Source: Tulasnella sp. 424
Lineage: Eukaryota > Basidiomycota > Agaricomycetes > Cantharellales > Tulasnellaceae
Reading direction: 5' to 3'
DNA length: 64,000 nt
Assembly: GCA_019633425.1 (NCBI GenBank)
Contig: WSUB01000017.1
Location: forward strand, 62,001 to 126,000
A program made the position numbers and the translations under genes. The notes under the pieces are model-generated. The model was not told the origin of the DNA. It was given only the letters and a program-made list of their open reading frames with translations, and made no database searches. Every line of letters begins with the position of its first letter. Positions within the stretch are counted from its first letter, which is position 1. Below are positions 1 through 11,972 of the stretch, piece after piece.

Positions 1-65
1 TCTGATGTCGGGGAGGCGGCTGAGACCGCTCTTGGCCGCGAGGGGGGGCTGAAGACGGTCGTCAT
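1..65 (-). CDS. Possible N-terminal exon of a gene leaving the left edge
   Basis: On the minus strand an ATG at 65-63 is followed by an uninterrupted frame of 21 codons to the edge, rich in Ser, Pro and Arg. The composition is compatible with a disordered fungal N-terminus or a targeting peptide, but the piece is too short to assign. It is reported only because it touches the edge. It may be spurious. Confidence 0.18.
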   Translation of the reverse strand, partial: MTTVFSPPSRPRAVSAASPTS

Positions 66-3000
66 AGCACAAGGGAGGTGGTGGTTGAACACGTTCGAAA
101 ACACCGGGGCCTGCGTCATCGTGATCATGTCAGTCACGTGGGATGGGTTTCGGAACAGGCGGAGCTGTTTTTCTCTTCGCCGTTGCTTTCCCATGTGTTT
201 GTGCCCTTGCCCCAACGAGGTCAAGGTGAGGCTTACCAGTATCTAAAGCTTACCTCTTTTCTTCGCTTTTTCAAATTCGATTTTAGAGATGCGGCAGATC
301 TCAGAGGTGCTCCTTCCAGCACACACGTTGAACGCCTTGCAGGGACGGACGAGCGAGTTCAGCTCATCATCATTTCCCCTTCTCTTCGTCATCGTGCTAT
401 TCGGCCTGCAAGATCCCAGATCTCCGGCTTTGTGGGAGGCATGAAGGCAAAAAAGAATCACTTCAAAGAAGACCACGTCGCACCGGCCGAGCACCCGATA
501 CCCGTCATGTGCCTCCTTCTTACCCCGGACGACCCGCCCACCCAATTACAATCCCCGTCCGTCCCCCCCCAATCTATCTAGAGATAGTAGATACCATTAG
601 GTTAGCACGTAACTACACATCTCTCCCAAGCCTCCTCCATCTTTTTTTTTGTCTTCCCTGGCCAAAGCAGAGTCTGCCAAACAGATTTTATCACCCCTCT
701 TGCCCAATTCGGGACGACTCTCATCTACGACGTGCACCAGAGATTCAGATCCCCTCTCCCCTGTCGAGTTTGCCCACTATCGTTCTTCTTCTTCATTTCA
801 TCTCACACACTTTTACGAAGCCCTAACCCGGTGGCAACATCATTTGCTGATTGCGGGTAGTCAAGTGGTTAGTAGTGGTCAGAATGGCGACAATCCCCAT
901 TCCAACGCCCGTGCGTGACCTTTGACTCTTTACCGGAGGTGGTTAACCCCCGACTCTGGATAAAACACATAGCTTGTTCCGGAAAAGACAGTAATGTGAT
1001 CTTAGCCGCCGCCGCCGTAGTCGCCACGTCTTAGACTGATCGTCTCATTCAATTGATGGGATGGTCTCCGGATTAGGAGATAATGGTGCGACATGTGAGC
1101 TCCGGCCCGTTGACCAAAAGAGAGGAGAAAGTGGGAGTCCCGCGTCAACCTTTCGTCAAGGCAGGTCTTCGCGAAATGAAAACCGTGAAACCAACACAAC
1201 AACGCCAACACACCTTATCTATCTATCTTTTTTTTCTCGATCCTTGGCCTTGGTAATTGGGATGCAGTGGATAACGCAGAGAGAGAGGAGGGACGGAACG
1301 CCGTAAACTTTCCTGATAATCACCCCAAACAAAGGCGGACTATCGTTCCGTAAGAGAAGAAAGAAGAAGTTTGGTAACTCGGGCTTGGGATCGAGCAGGT
1401 GATTACCCCGACCGACAATCCGACATTTCATCTATCTTTCCCTTCCCAGGGAAGAGACTGGCGGAGAACACAGTCGACATCCAAACGGACGGGACTGAAC
1501 ACAGTTTTGGGAATTATGCAAATGTCCTGCTGTGCAAGCCATACCGGCTCGGTCGGGTAGAGCTGCCGAAGGGGACTCGTGGGGAGGGAGGCGCATCAGG
1601 CTGTGTACCCGAAAGCCTTTGGCTCGGGTACGGATCATCATGATACAAGGGGATTTCAATATTCGAGTGTTTGATGTCTTTGTGTCGTACGATTGACAGA
1701 TGTACTAGTTCGGGCACAAGTCAAATGCCGGTAATGATCGTTTGTGTGGAGTGAAAAAAAGAATTGGGGGATTGGAACTAGTTGCTAGGCATGTACGCGT
1801 TGTTCATGGGAAAAAAGCGGCAGGTCGAGAGCCCGCTTTCGGCGAACACAGTCATAGGAGGTCGCACGCAAACCGCTCTCAACTGGCAACGCTTATTTCC
1901 CCCCCACCCCCCCCGCGTGACTACTGCTTCCCACTCAGAATATCAAGTACCCCAAATCCTAAATGCTATGGTGGTCTCTTGATCGTGCGCGCCTAAATAC
2001 AGACAAAGGAGAGCGCTCGCATCGGGGGTCAGAATACGACTACGCTCGGCTCTCCCCGCGGATGGATCATGAGAGCGCGTCTAATTCACGTTCAACTTTG
2101 ATCCATTCCGGCGAAACAATCGTCGGGGTGTGCCGAGGGAGGTCACCTTCATGAAACTTGGGAGGAATTCATTCATCATCGCTGGTACGAATACGGCCGG
2201 GGGAGGGTATTCATTCACTTGAACCCAAAAATTACTCTACTGTGCTTTTCGCGTAATTTTGGGGGGAGGTGTGGCGCTGCGCAGCCTTCGGAAAGCGAGG
2301 AGCCACGAGTTTGACGTGCAGCCAGCAGTGAAGCGGAAAGAAAGCTCGCCGTTCTTTCCAGAAAACGCAGGTGTGGGACCTGGCATCGCGTATTGAGGAA
2401 GCGGCAACGTGCAGTTGGAGCGATCGAAAACGATGCGACACTTGCCACCAGTGGAATAGAGGTGCAGAGTTGATCGAGACTTCCCGCCGTTCGTTTCGGC
2501 GGGCTCGCCGTTCTGGAGAGTCGGTCCTTCCTAAATCAGCGATCGCAAGGCACGGCTGGCAATGTGTTTTTTCTTGTTCAGGGAAGCGGGCAAGCTTCTG
2601 ATCTTGGAATAAAAAAAATTCGCTTTCTGGAAAATTCAGGAAAATCAGAAATCAGGAATTTTTTTGGTCCTGAAGCCGTGAGAGGGATGCATCGGAGAGG
2701 AGTTTCTGCTCCGACCCTGAAATGGGTTCCGGGAGTTTGGCGAGCATAGCAGACCCAAATACGAAAATTGGAAAATGGGTACAGTCGCACATTTTCTGCT
2801 CCGGATGGATACCATGGTCAGGGCTTAGCCGTGTGGTCGGTTATTACCTTCCCAAAAGGGAATGGCTCGAGATACCAATTGTTTAAGTAGACGGGTACCG
2901 ATGGGCTCTGTAAATCACTCAGTCCCCCTTTCTCCAAGATCCATCGTCTCTTCTTCTCTCTTGCCTGAGCTCCCATTCCGACGTCGACTACTTATTGACC

Positions 3001-3067
3001 ATCGTCGGATACCTCTCTCCATCCCTTTTCGCTACTTCTCGCTCTCCTCCCTCCCATCCTACTACCC
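1..3067. other. Gene-poor 5' flank of the window
   Basis: I see no recognisable protein domain here. Several ORFs of 60-170 codons exist on both strands, but none has a known motif or convincing splice partners. A pyrimidine-rich stretch at about 600-830 followed by an ATG at 883 (nine codons, then a GTGCGT donor-like site) looks like a gene start, but no downstream exons could be joined. On the minus strand an ATG at 65-63 opens a frame that runs off the left edge and could be a first exon. The last 150 bp before 3068 are CT-rich and probably belong to the leader of the Zn2Cys6 gene. Confidence 0.5.
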
Positions 3068-5074
3068 ATGGCCGACGACCACGAAGAGTTCCAGCTTATC
3101 GACCCATCCTCATCCTTCGACGACCATTCCCCTCATCTCCTACCCACTCCAGGTCCAATGCATCCTCCGACTTCCATCGCCTTCCCACCACCAAAGATCG
3201 AATCCTCAGACGACGCAGCTTTCAACTTGCTCGCTGACGGTGATGATGCATCTCAACCTTCAACCGGCCCAAACCGCAACTTTAGAAGCAAGAAACGCAA
3301 CAGAGTCATGCAATCGTGCGTTGCTTGCCACTCTCAGAAACGCAAGGTATGAGAAATTTAGCCCCCTCCCCGATCACTTGAGGCTGACATTCTAATTACG
3401 ACTGGCTTGCTAGTGCGACAGAAAGCGACCTTGTAAGTAACCCACCCCTCCTCCCACTGCGCGCACTTTACAACCTTCTAACCTCGCCGCTTCTTCCACT
3501 CATAGGCACCCGCTGCACTGAGCATGGCATCGCAGGTCAATGTGTATATCAACTCGAGGACCCAGCCGTAAGGTATGTAGACTTCTATGGGAATGTGCGT
3601 CGGCGGGTCAAGGGCTGACCTTCTTTCCACCAACCGCTCTAGAGAGGGCCCCGAGCAAGACGAACTCCTCCGGCTGCGAGGCCGCGTACGAGAGCTCGAG
3701 CATACCGTCCGCGTTCTCATGCAGAAGCCTCTGTCAAGGAGAGCTGCTGCTGCCCTCGAGGCAGAGACCGATGCCATCTTGGGTACGACTTCAACACGCA
3801 AACGCAAGGTCGAAAAGGACAAGCTCGATGGATCCGACGACAAGAACAAGAAGCTCAAGTGCCACACCCACTCCAGCTCGATGGACAACGGTTTACCAGA
3901 GTGGCTGCCAATGCCTTCCGATCCTTCTTTCCCAAGTCCAGCAGATTCCCCGTTCTCTCCCTTTGCACCGACTCCTTCAGAGACTCACTTCCCTCACTCG
4001 TACTACCACCACTTCAACAACTTTACACCACCTGGCGACGTCCCCACCCCACCATACTCGACGTTCCCTACCCCTTCGTCGGATGCTGGTTCGCCGTTCA
4101 AGATTCCCGACCCACCGGCACGCCGCTTCTCCGATGGCGCAAGCCTCGCGAACATGCTTTCTCAAGCTACTATGGCTGCCACCCCAGAGTCTCTCATCGC
4201 CAGTTCACCTGCTTCTGCCGCTGGTGGTGTTACTTTCGCACCCATCCAAGGTGCTGCGCCACCTGGTGAATGCGGCTGTGGAGTCAACCCCATCGGCAAC
4301 GAGGTCCTCTCTGAACTTGCTGCTCAACTCGAAGCTGCTCATGGTGTCATCGCCTCTCTACCTGACCATCAAGTTGGTGGTGCTTGTGTTACCGTCTTGG
4401 GCATTGCCAGTCTTATCGACGCCATTGCGTAAGTTTTCCCTCAATACCTAGTTCGGAATGCAATTGAACCGGAACCCTGACCAACTTTTTTCTGCTTTGC
4501 TTTTCTTTTCACCTGTGTTTCTTACACACACAGGACGGCGACCAGGTCTAATACAACGCAAGCTATTTCTGCCCCACCGGTTCCGCAACAGCAACCCCCA
4601 CCCGGACCACAGCCGATGCCTATTACGGCTCCCGCACCCGGCCCACCTCCAGCTCCGGCTTCAACACCATCTTACCTCCCTCCGGCTTCATCGCACATGA
4701 CGCCCATCTCGACGTCTCATGGAATGAGCCCCATGACGCACATGAGCCCCTCTGAGCCCGGGCCTTCACCACATTCGTCCATCGCTACTCCACCCAACTA
4801 TGGCTTGTACTCGGCTCATCAAGGATCCTACTACGGAGACGTGCCCGTGGTCGGCTTCTCGTCGTTGTCTTCATGGGCTGCTTATGGTGCTGGAGCCTCT
4901 CAAGCTCCTTTTGTTAACCACAGCAATGGCAGCAGCTCATCGTTGTCCAACTTCGATGGAAGCAAAGACCCGCATCAGCAGCATCAGGTTGCTCATGGCC
5001 ACTCTCATACCATCGGCCATCATCATCACTCCCAGAATGGCATCATGCTTTCGTATGATCATGCTCACCCATGA
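3068..5074 (+). CDS. Zn(II)2Cys6 binuclear cluster transcription factor
   Basis: Predicted nuclear DNA-binding regulator of 563 aa in five exons: 3068-3346, 3414-3432, 3506-3572, 3643-4428 and 4534-5074. All introns are GT-AG and the frame closes. Residues about 84-111 form a CX2CX6CX5CX2CX8C zinc cluster (CVACHSQKRKC, then C, CTRC and GQC), which spans three exons, one of only 19 nt. A short heptad-like segment (LLRLRGRVRELEHTVRVL) follows, as expected for the dimerisation helix of Gal4-type factors. The rest is low-complexity, rich in Pro, Ser and Thr, with a His-rich C-terminus. No fungal_trans middle domain is visible, so it belongs to the short, disordered agaricomycete group. The start is the first ATG after a CT-rich leader. 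Targets cannot be deduced. Confidence 0.9.
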
Positions 5075-5795
5075 TCATCGTCAACCATGCACAGTCCATC
5101 ATACCACTCAAGCTTATTATCTACTCCACCATCTTCCCGCTACTCCGCCGCCTATTTACCCTCGCCGTAACATATTGCGCTACGCTCTTCGAACACGGAC
5201 TATTCGTTGTTCATTCGTCAAGTATTGTCTCCCACTTACTATTCTCCTGTCCATTTCGGTATATTGCTCTCGGCTTTCCTCTTTGTCTATTATTCGTTAC
5301 TTTTGGACGGCCCCAAGCGTCCACCTTTGTGGTTGGTTCGCCTGCTATTCCCCCCAGTTTATCTTGGCCATCTTTTGTTCGATTGCTTTATTTTCGGAGT
5401 TCCTCTGTTCTCGTTGTTCTCTCTCTCTCTTCGTAACGACCTCTCCCACTGCTTTGACTGTTATTTAGTTCTGCTCGCTGTCGTCTCTAGCCTCCGCTGT
5501 CTTTTCCTCTATCTCTCGCATTCCCCGTTGTTGTTCACCCCCCATCACCTTCCTCCTGTATCGATATTCATACTTGGATTCCGGCCTCGGAATACTCAGT
5601 GGATGATTGCTTCTTCTCCTGACCGGCTTCTCTGAAGCTGTGTGCGTGTGTGCGACCTGCGTGAAATGAGCGTACACAAGATACACGAGACCTTACAAAT
5701 CCGTCGAAAATTCCGAGCGTTTGGTCCCCGCCGAAATTACAATCTCAACTCCTCTCTCTCGCTCTCTTTAAACTTCGACTTGCGCTTTCTCGTCC
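5075..5795. other. Intergenic between TF and carrier genes
   Basis: Pyrimidine-rich DNA without recognisable coding content; long overlapping ORFs in this stretch reflect base composition only. It probably holds the 3' UTR of the upstream factor and the promoter and leader of the carrier; a CT repeat lies at about 5750-5770. Confidence 0.5.
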
Positions 5796-7332
5796 ATGTC
5801 CGACGTAGGGCGACACAATGCCCACCCGACCTTCTTCCAGTCCCTCGTGGTCAGTATAGTACCTAAACGCAACGTCTTATCTTGAAGTGCCAGTTTATCC
5901 TGACCACGCATCGCAGAAAGGCAGGGGCATGTGCAGGCACCGCAGTGGATCTGCTGTTCTACCCTCTTGACACGTTGAAAACGCGCCTTCAGTCCTCTCA
6001 AGGGTTCGTCAATTCCGGTGGACTCAAAGGCGTCTACAGAGGAGTCGGATCCGTCCTGATTGGCAGTGCACCTGGAGGTGAGTGTGTGTGTCTGTTGCTC
6101 AGCCTTTCACTTCTTCGTTCTGGACTGCTGGGCCCCGATCCCGTTGCTCCTACTTGAAAGTCTGGAGTCCTAAACACGACACGGTTCTTTCCGAGCTGCC
6201 CATCTTCTTTGATCTTCTCTGAAGACGTCATACGTTCCCAACTGAATGCTGATAACGAACCTCGCTCTTTTTTGGCACTCTGGGGACCGCATAACACACG
6301 CACGGACACGGGAACGTACATACTCACGGGAACAACAAACACACTCTCGCTAGCTGCCGCATTCTTTACGACGTACGACTTTCTCAAGCAAACATTACCC
6401 CAGCCATTAGAACACCCTTCTCCGCTGAATCATGTGGTTGCGGCATCTACCGGAGAGGCTGTTGCCTGCCTCATTCGGGTCCCAGTGGAAGTCGTGAAAC
6501 AGAGAACTCAAACTGCGTCTTATGGATTGGAGGCCTCGTCCCTAGACGCGTTTCGCCGTGTCTTGGCTACCGATGGTGTTCGCGGACTGTACCGCGGATT
6601 TGGTCCTACTATCGCCCGAGAGGTAAGTACATACAATCCCTTTAAAAAAATTAGCGAGCCTGTTGTTCGTCCTGTGGGGCCTTGTTCCCCATTCCCCTAA
6701 TCGACCCTCCGTCTCGGCAAAGTGCGAGAAGGGCGAACATGGGTTTGGGACTCGCACATCGCGAACCTTCGGAGCTCATAAAAACGCGTTGTCTTGTTTT
6801 TGCTTTTTGGGGTCTTACCCGAACCCCCATCCCCCATCCAGATCCCGTTCACGTCAATCCAGTTTCCTCTGTACGAGTACCTGAAGTTCAAGCTATCACA
6901 AAGTCTCGGCCGTCGTCCCCTTGAAGCCTACGAAGCTGCCGTATGCGGATCCTTTGCAGGGGGCGTGGCCGCTGCGATTACGACGCCTCTGGATGTCCTC
7001 AAGACACGTGTAATGCTGGACTTGCGCGTACGTTTCTCTCTTGCCTTCACCTCTTCACACTACTCAATACGTCAATCCGAAATCGGGTTGGGCGTACGAG
7101 TGGGAAAAACGCCCTGTGAAGAAGACTAATACTGACCAGTCCTTCTTGCCTCGCTTAACAGTTAGATCCGTCCAAACCATCGCCATCACCTCTCACGCGA
7201 CTAGCTCATATTTACAAAAACGAAGGGCTGGCCGCTTTGTTCGCAGGGGTCGTCCCTCGGACGCTGTGGATATCTGCGGGAGGTGCCGTCTTTTTGGGTG
7301 TTTACGAGTGGTCGGTAGCAGTCCAAATGTGA
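5796..7332 (+). CDS. PET8: Mitochondrial S-adenosylmethionine carrier (SLC25A26/Pet8 type)
   Basis: Inner mitochondrial membrane carrier predicted to import S-adenosylmethionine, in exchange for S-adenosylhomocysteine, for methylation of mitochondrial RNA, protein and lipid precursors. Five exons (5796-5849, 5921-6077, 6354-6622, 6842-7027, 7162-7332) give 278 aa in frame, the usual length. The three carrier repeats carry the Px(D/E)xx(K/R)x(R) signatures [16 protein letters not shown] and PLDVLKTR. The first repeat reads [20 protein letters not shown] and is followed by [16 protein letters not shown], which I recognise as Pet8/SAMC rather than a general carrier. Introns 2 and 3 (276 and 219 nt) are long for this window. 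Family assignment is strong; transport direction is from family knowledge. Confidence 0.92.
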
Positions 7333-9119
7333 TGCTGAGAAAAGAGAGGTTGTCTCTTCTTTTTGCAATTATACCCTGTCCCTCTAGACAACTTGCGGGG
7401 TGCTGTCGGTCGCGTTCGCTCTGACGGCGGGTTGGACCATCCGCCGTTTAGGACCTCCGTCCCCCACGGATCAATATGCCTCTTTCCGACTCCGATTCCC
7501 ACCCAAACTTATACGATTAGACGTTCCGCCATTCCCAACATGAGGCCCTGCTCTTTTCTCCGTTCTCCCCCATATGCTATGCTCGAGAAGATTCGCTCCC
7601 TAGTTGAACGAAGATTGTTCTGCTGCGGGTGATGCATATTGGCTGGGACGACTCTCTTTTTTTTCTTCTCGTCGACTATGCTCAATGGGTTTTCGGCTGA
7701 GACTTGATGTCAGTTCGCACAATAAAGTTGCAACGAACGCCACACGGGTTCCTCGTTGCACGTTGTATGACGTCTTGGTGATTAGGTGACTCCCAAGAAC
7801 GCATCCCGCAGAGTACCGAAAAGACGTCAATTATGGCGTAGGATTGCCATGGGGTATGGGGGAGTTGACTCCGAGAGACCTGTCTTTGACGTCTACACAT
7901 GGGACTGATGGGTCTCGGAATCTCGAAATTGCGCTCCCCTGGCCGCCGCCGGGGGTTCGGAGTGGGGTGCCTTGACGGAGATGGTATGGTCGAGTCCGGG
8001 AGAGAGCTTCGGATTGTATTGGGAACGCCCAATCCTGTTAGAGGGTCAGTGGGAATCGTTCGTTTGTCGAGGGAAGGGCAAGATGGAGGAACGCGCGGGA
8101 GGTATCGATTAGGTTCGTGAGAGTCTTGAAATCGAGATCTCTAGAGCCAAGGACCAGTGGAATGTATATCCATGCTTTGGCAACATCCCCGTCCGGATTA
8201 CCCATAAATGGCAATCTCTGCCCAGCCGTGGGTGGCTGTCGTATTTTTGCGTTTCCTTGTTAGTAACATATATCCAGTCTGATGGTCGAATATCTGTGGC
8301 TGCGAGTCTCAGGAAGTCTGAGCCTGTATCCATTTCCTGACTGCATATTCGCCCTCTTCCCCGACCCTGGTCAACAAACACTTTAAATTTTCCATGCTGT
8401 ACAGCTTCGAATTCGAAAATCTTTTCATTTTAGATAACTCTTTCTCTTTCTGATAATCAATTTTGTTTGTTCCATGATCTACGTACTCAGGGATTCCCCA
8501 ATGTGGTCATTGATTTGTCATAAATATTCCAACGCCCTTTTCATGGGAGCCACATGGATACAGGAAACCCCCTGAATGCATGGCGCTTAACCATTTTTCT
8601 TCCCCGGCGGACGTTCAGCCAATAGCGAACGGTATTGGCGCAGAAAGTAAAATGGTCATGTGAACCTGCGAGTAAAACTTACATCTTTCAACGGCGCGGC
8701 CATATCTTGCGGCATGTATAACAGCAGCGAATCCCGCCGAGAGGACAGTAGACCGCACCGGATACCCGAGCGCACCGCGCAATGTGAACAGTAATTGACT
8801 GCCACACACTTTCTTGCGTCACAAGATTATCCATATTCTCCCGATGATTAAATCGAAGGCCCTTGCTCGCTTGAACGATATTTGCAGCCAACCTGCCCGG
8901 CGTTCAGCTTCGGCCACCCCAGCCGGGTGCACCTTGCCAAGATCCCAGATCCCAATTATCTTTCATTTTATACTTTACTGTGAAGGGTATCAGATTTGAC
9001 GACCGGGTAAGTAGTATTACGACAAAAGCCTGCAGGGAAGCTCATTTCAGCCCTTTCCCCCTGGCTGGACCAAAGGGGATACCACGCGCGGAGCCGACCC
9101 AATTCGGTTATCTCTCGAT
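7333..9119. other. Intergenic, no gene recognised
   Basis: About 1.8 kb between the convergent carrier and histone deacetylase genes. Short ORFs occur on both strands but lack domains or splice context. AT-rich patches at about 8390-8540 and 8940-9000 may hold 3' ends. A minus-strand segment at about 8700-8790 has a hydrophobic Ala/Gly-rich frame, but I could not extend it. Confidence 0.45.
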
Positions 9120-11798
9120 CTATGATCGCCCTTCTTTAGACTTCAACTCATCATCGCATTTATCCTCCGTTTTTGAAGCCTTCGGTATCTTGATTTTTAT
9201 CATCAAAGGTGGGTTGGGTGGTGACACGGCATCCGTCTTTGGTGGTTCAACCGGCACGTTCGGAACTGCTGGACGGTCGAATTCGACACCAGGCCTCGAG
9301 TTGTCCCTGTCTCCAGAACCTTTGTGGATCGTTCCGCCAACGTTGGCGTTGGCGTTGGCCAGCTCTTCGGTAGACGATTTGTGTTCAAGAGATAGCGCAC
9401 CCAGACGTCCTTCGACATCTAACTGTAAGTCGCCGTCTGGTTCAAGCTTAGCCTTTGAGACAACCCGTGCGCTATTCGGGGGTGACGTCTTGGGCTGTCC
9501 TCTGCCTCGACCCACTGAAGAACGGGGTTTCTTGCTTGGTCCAGCTTTCGCCACATCCTTTACCGGGGAGGGAGCAGGAGTTGGCTCCGGGGTGGCGTCT
9601 TTCTTGGTACGGTCTCGAAGTGTCATTCGATGGGGAACACCGGCGGGAGTCGGAACAGCCGGGAATGTCGGCATTCCGTCCATTGCAGCAAATAGTTCTT
9701 GTGCACGCTGCAGCCAACGTTCTAGAGGTTCGGATCCCAATCCAGACACTCTAGGCTTCTTTGACTTGGGCTTCTTTAGGATCTTTTCCAACTGTGGTGA
9801 TAATCCAGCCCGATATTGCCGAGAGTTAATCAGTGAGAAATAATCCTACGCCATCCACGCTGCTAGCCGTTACTCACCTTGGTCAAATTATCGTTAGACC
9901 ACCAAGTGCTCCGAACGCTGCACCACGATGCACCGCCACCGCCATTCGAATCGGGTACCGCGGCAAGCCCAGCAAGATGAGCCATTGCGCCACTCATAAG
10001 AGCCTTGTCGCTATAACCACCTTCAAGGACGCTGACGAGCTTTCCTCCGGCGATATCTTCAGCGAAAAGGCGAGCATCATGGGCGAACCGTTCGTAGAAT
10101 GATACGGGGACCTTGCGCTCGTGACGAGACATGTATGTGTACTCATGCTCGCATGCATCAAATCCACAGCTGCAATGCGCGGCCAGGTAAGTTTAAGCGG
10201 GAAGTGGAGCTGAGTTGAAGAACCGCCACACTAACCTGATGAAGACCAGCGTGCTTTCGGGGACGGCATTCGTAGCCTTAACGAACCGTCTAGCTTGTCC
10301 GAATAACCGATTATAGTATTGCGGATACAATTTCGCGTGAAAGTCTCCCTCGGAGGCGTATGGTTCCAAGTGGACATTTTCGATAAACTGGCCATGAGGT
10401 CCCCCGAGGGATACCGATGCGTCCCGGACAAGATCTGGATTACCATCCTGTGTGGGTGAAGTGTGGCGGGAAAATCTGAGATTCGTGAGATCTCTGAGTC
10501 GACTCGGTTGGGTCGGAGCTGACTTGCCTCACAGGGATATGATAAAATGTCGTGAAGGGAAGAGTAGTATATCTGAGGTCCTGGCTTGACACCCGACTCG
10601 GGTGGTAGTAACGCCGCTCGTTGAGTGGCGGAATTGAGAGACCAAGCGATTTTCTGGGTTCCATTTCCATGGTGCAGGTCACTAGCGGGGTCACCAAAAT
10701 GGATGGTGCGTGTCAGTATTGAGGAGCCCCTCCCCGAGACCAGCGGACGGCGCACATATCGAATATAATAATTCGGCTAATGTTGTGTTGAAGGAATGCT
10801 GTTGAATTCCACCCCTCGGTAAATATAATTGACGTGGTTTTTCACAATTTGAAAAAATCGGAGAGCACTAACCATGTGCAGCACCCACGGCGACATTATT
10901 AACAAAGCAAAATCCCGATGGAGTATCCTCCCCACAATGATGACCTGGTGGACGGATTGCAACAAACGCGCGTGGACTCCAATTCGTGTTGGGATTAGTT
11001 TGAACGACTTCGTCCACTGCTTGACACACAGTAGCCACCGCGCCACTAATCGCGTCGAGACTTTCGGGACACACTATCAAGAGAAAACTTTTAGTGTCCA
11101 AATCACCCCGGAATCTGATCATGGTCGCTCACGATACAAGTCTCCTTCAGGAAGGTGTTCAGGTATCTCAGACTCTCCCGCAGAAACCTTGATCTCGCTT
11201 TTCTCCGCCCACGCCCGAAGCCGACTCAAATAGTCTTGACCATCAACGAGTTGCGCCTCCCCGTTTGCGTGGATAAATGAAACTCCCGGATGAGATTGGA
11301 GGCTACAAGTCGCATCAGAGGCTATGACGCGACAACGACCAGAACTGAACTCGGAAGCCGTCCGGGTCCCGGAAGAAGGCCCAATATCCAATTGGCTCAG
11401 AGCCCGAGCTAGCTGCTCGCCTTCATCTGTGCCTACTGGTGTTGTCCCTCGACGATTGTCTTGCCTTATCCCGACCATCGGAACCTCTTCCTCAAATCGG
11501 GCAAGAGCAGCTGCGAAACCCAAAGCCACCGCCCGTAGCCTTTCAGGGCGCTCTACAACGGCCGATAAGTCTTTATTTCGAATATAGCGATGCAAATAGC
11601 ATTTCTCTTGAAGAAAAATGCTGGTTTGGGAAACCTCGGCTCGGTCCCGGGTAAAGGGGTCTTTGTCCCTGTTTGAGAGCGGTGGTTGGACTCGTTTTAT
11701 CAAGAGAAAGGGGCAAATACTCACTCCGACTTAATATAGGATGTGTTCTCAGCGTTATCCGGATCCCCCTTGAGAGGGATTTGAGGATGAGTGGCCAT
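9120..11798 (-). CDS. HOS3: Class II histone deacetylase, Hos3-like
   Basis: Zn-dependent lysine deacetylase of 711 aa in eight exons: 11798-11725, 11620-11133, 11073-10873, 10798-10756, 10681-10528, 10447-10236, 10169-9878 and 9791-9120. The deacetylase core is complete: ERPERLRA near residue 50, RPPGHHCG near 228 with the catalytic His pair, [12 protein letters not shown] near 267 with zinc ligands, CGFDACEHE near 391, and VLEGGYS. The motif set and the [11 protein letters not shown] segment match Hos3, known in yeast for bud-neck or spindle-pole roles, rather than Rpd3 or Hda1. Residues from about 489 form a basic Ser/Pro-rich tail, probably disordered. The intron after exon 5 needs a GC donor (GAG|GCAAGT); the nearby GT site would put a stop in frame. 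It shares a 174-bp divergent promoter with the RhoGAP gene. Confidence 0.9.
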
Positions 11799-11972
11799 GT
11801 TGCACGATGAACTGTTGGGTTGGTAGAAGGTGGAGTTTGTTGAAAGACGCGCTGTTTACGGTAACCAACTTGGCTCAGGCACCAACGCCCACGCTCAACG
11901 CGCCAGTCAGCTGCTGGCCACTCCCTCACACTCGCCTCGCCGTTTTCACAACTTCAAACGCAGCTTCAAACC
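11799..11972. promoter_or_regulatory. Shared divergent promoter (Hos3-like / RhoGAP)
   Basis: Only 174 bp separate the two start codons on opposite strands. Both promoters and both leaders must fit here or overlap the neighbouring gene. No clear TATA box is visible. Confidence 0.6.

Noticed and set aside
78..581. 167-codon ORF on the plus strand at the left end
   Set aside because: No domain, no leader or splice context, and mixed composition; overlapping frames on the other strand are equally open.
883..920. Possible gene start: ATG, nine codons and a GTGCGT donor after a CT-rich leader
   Set aside because: No downstream exon with coding character could be joined anywhere up to 3 kb.
8690..8800. 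Minus-strand hydrophobic segment with Ala/Gly-rich frame
   Set aside because: Too short and bounded by stops; no family recognised and no flanking exons.
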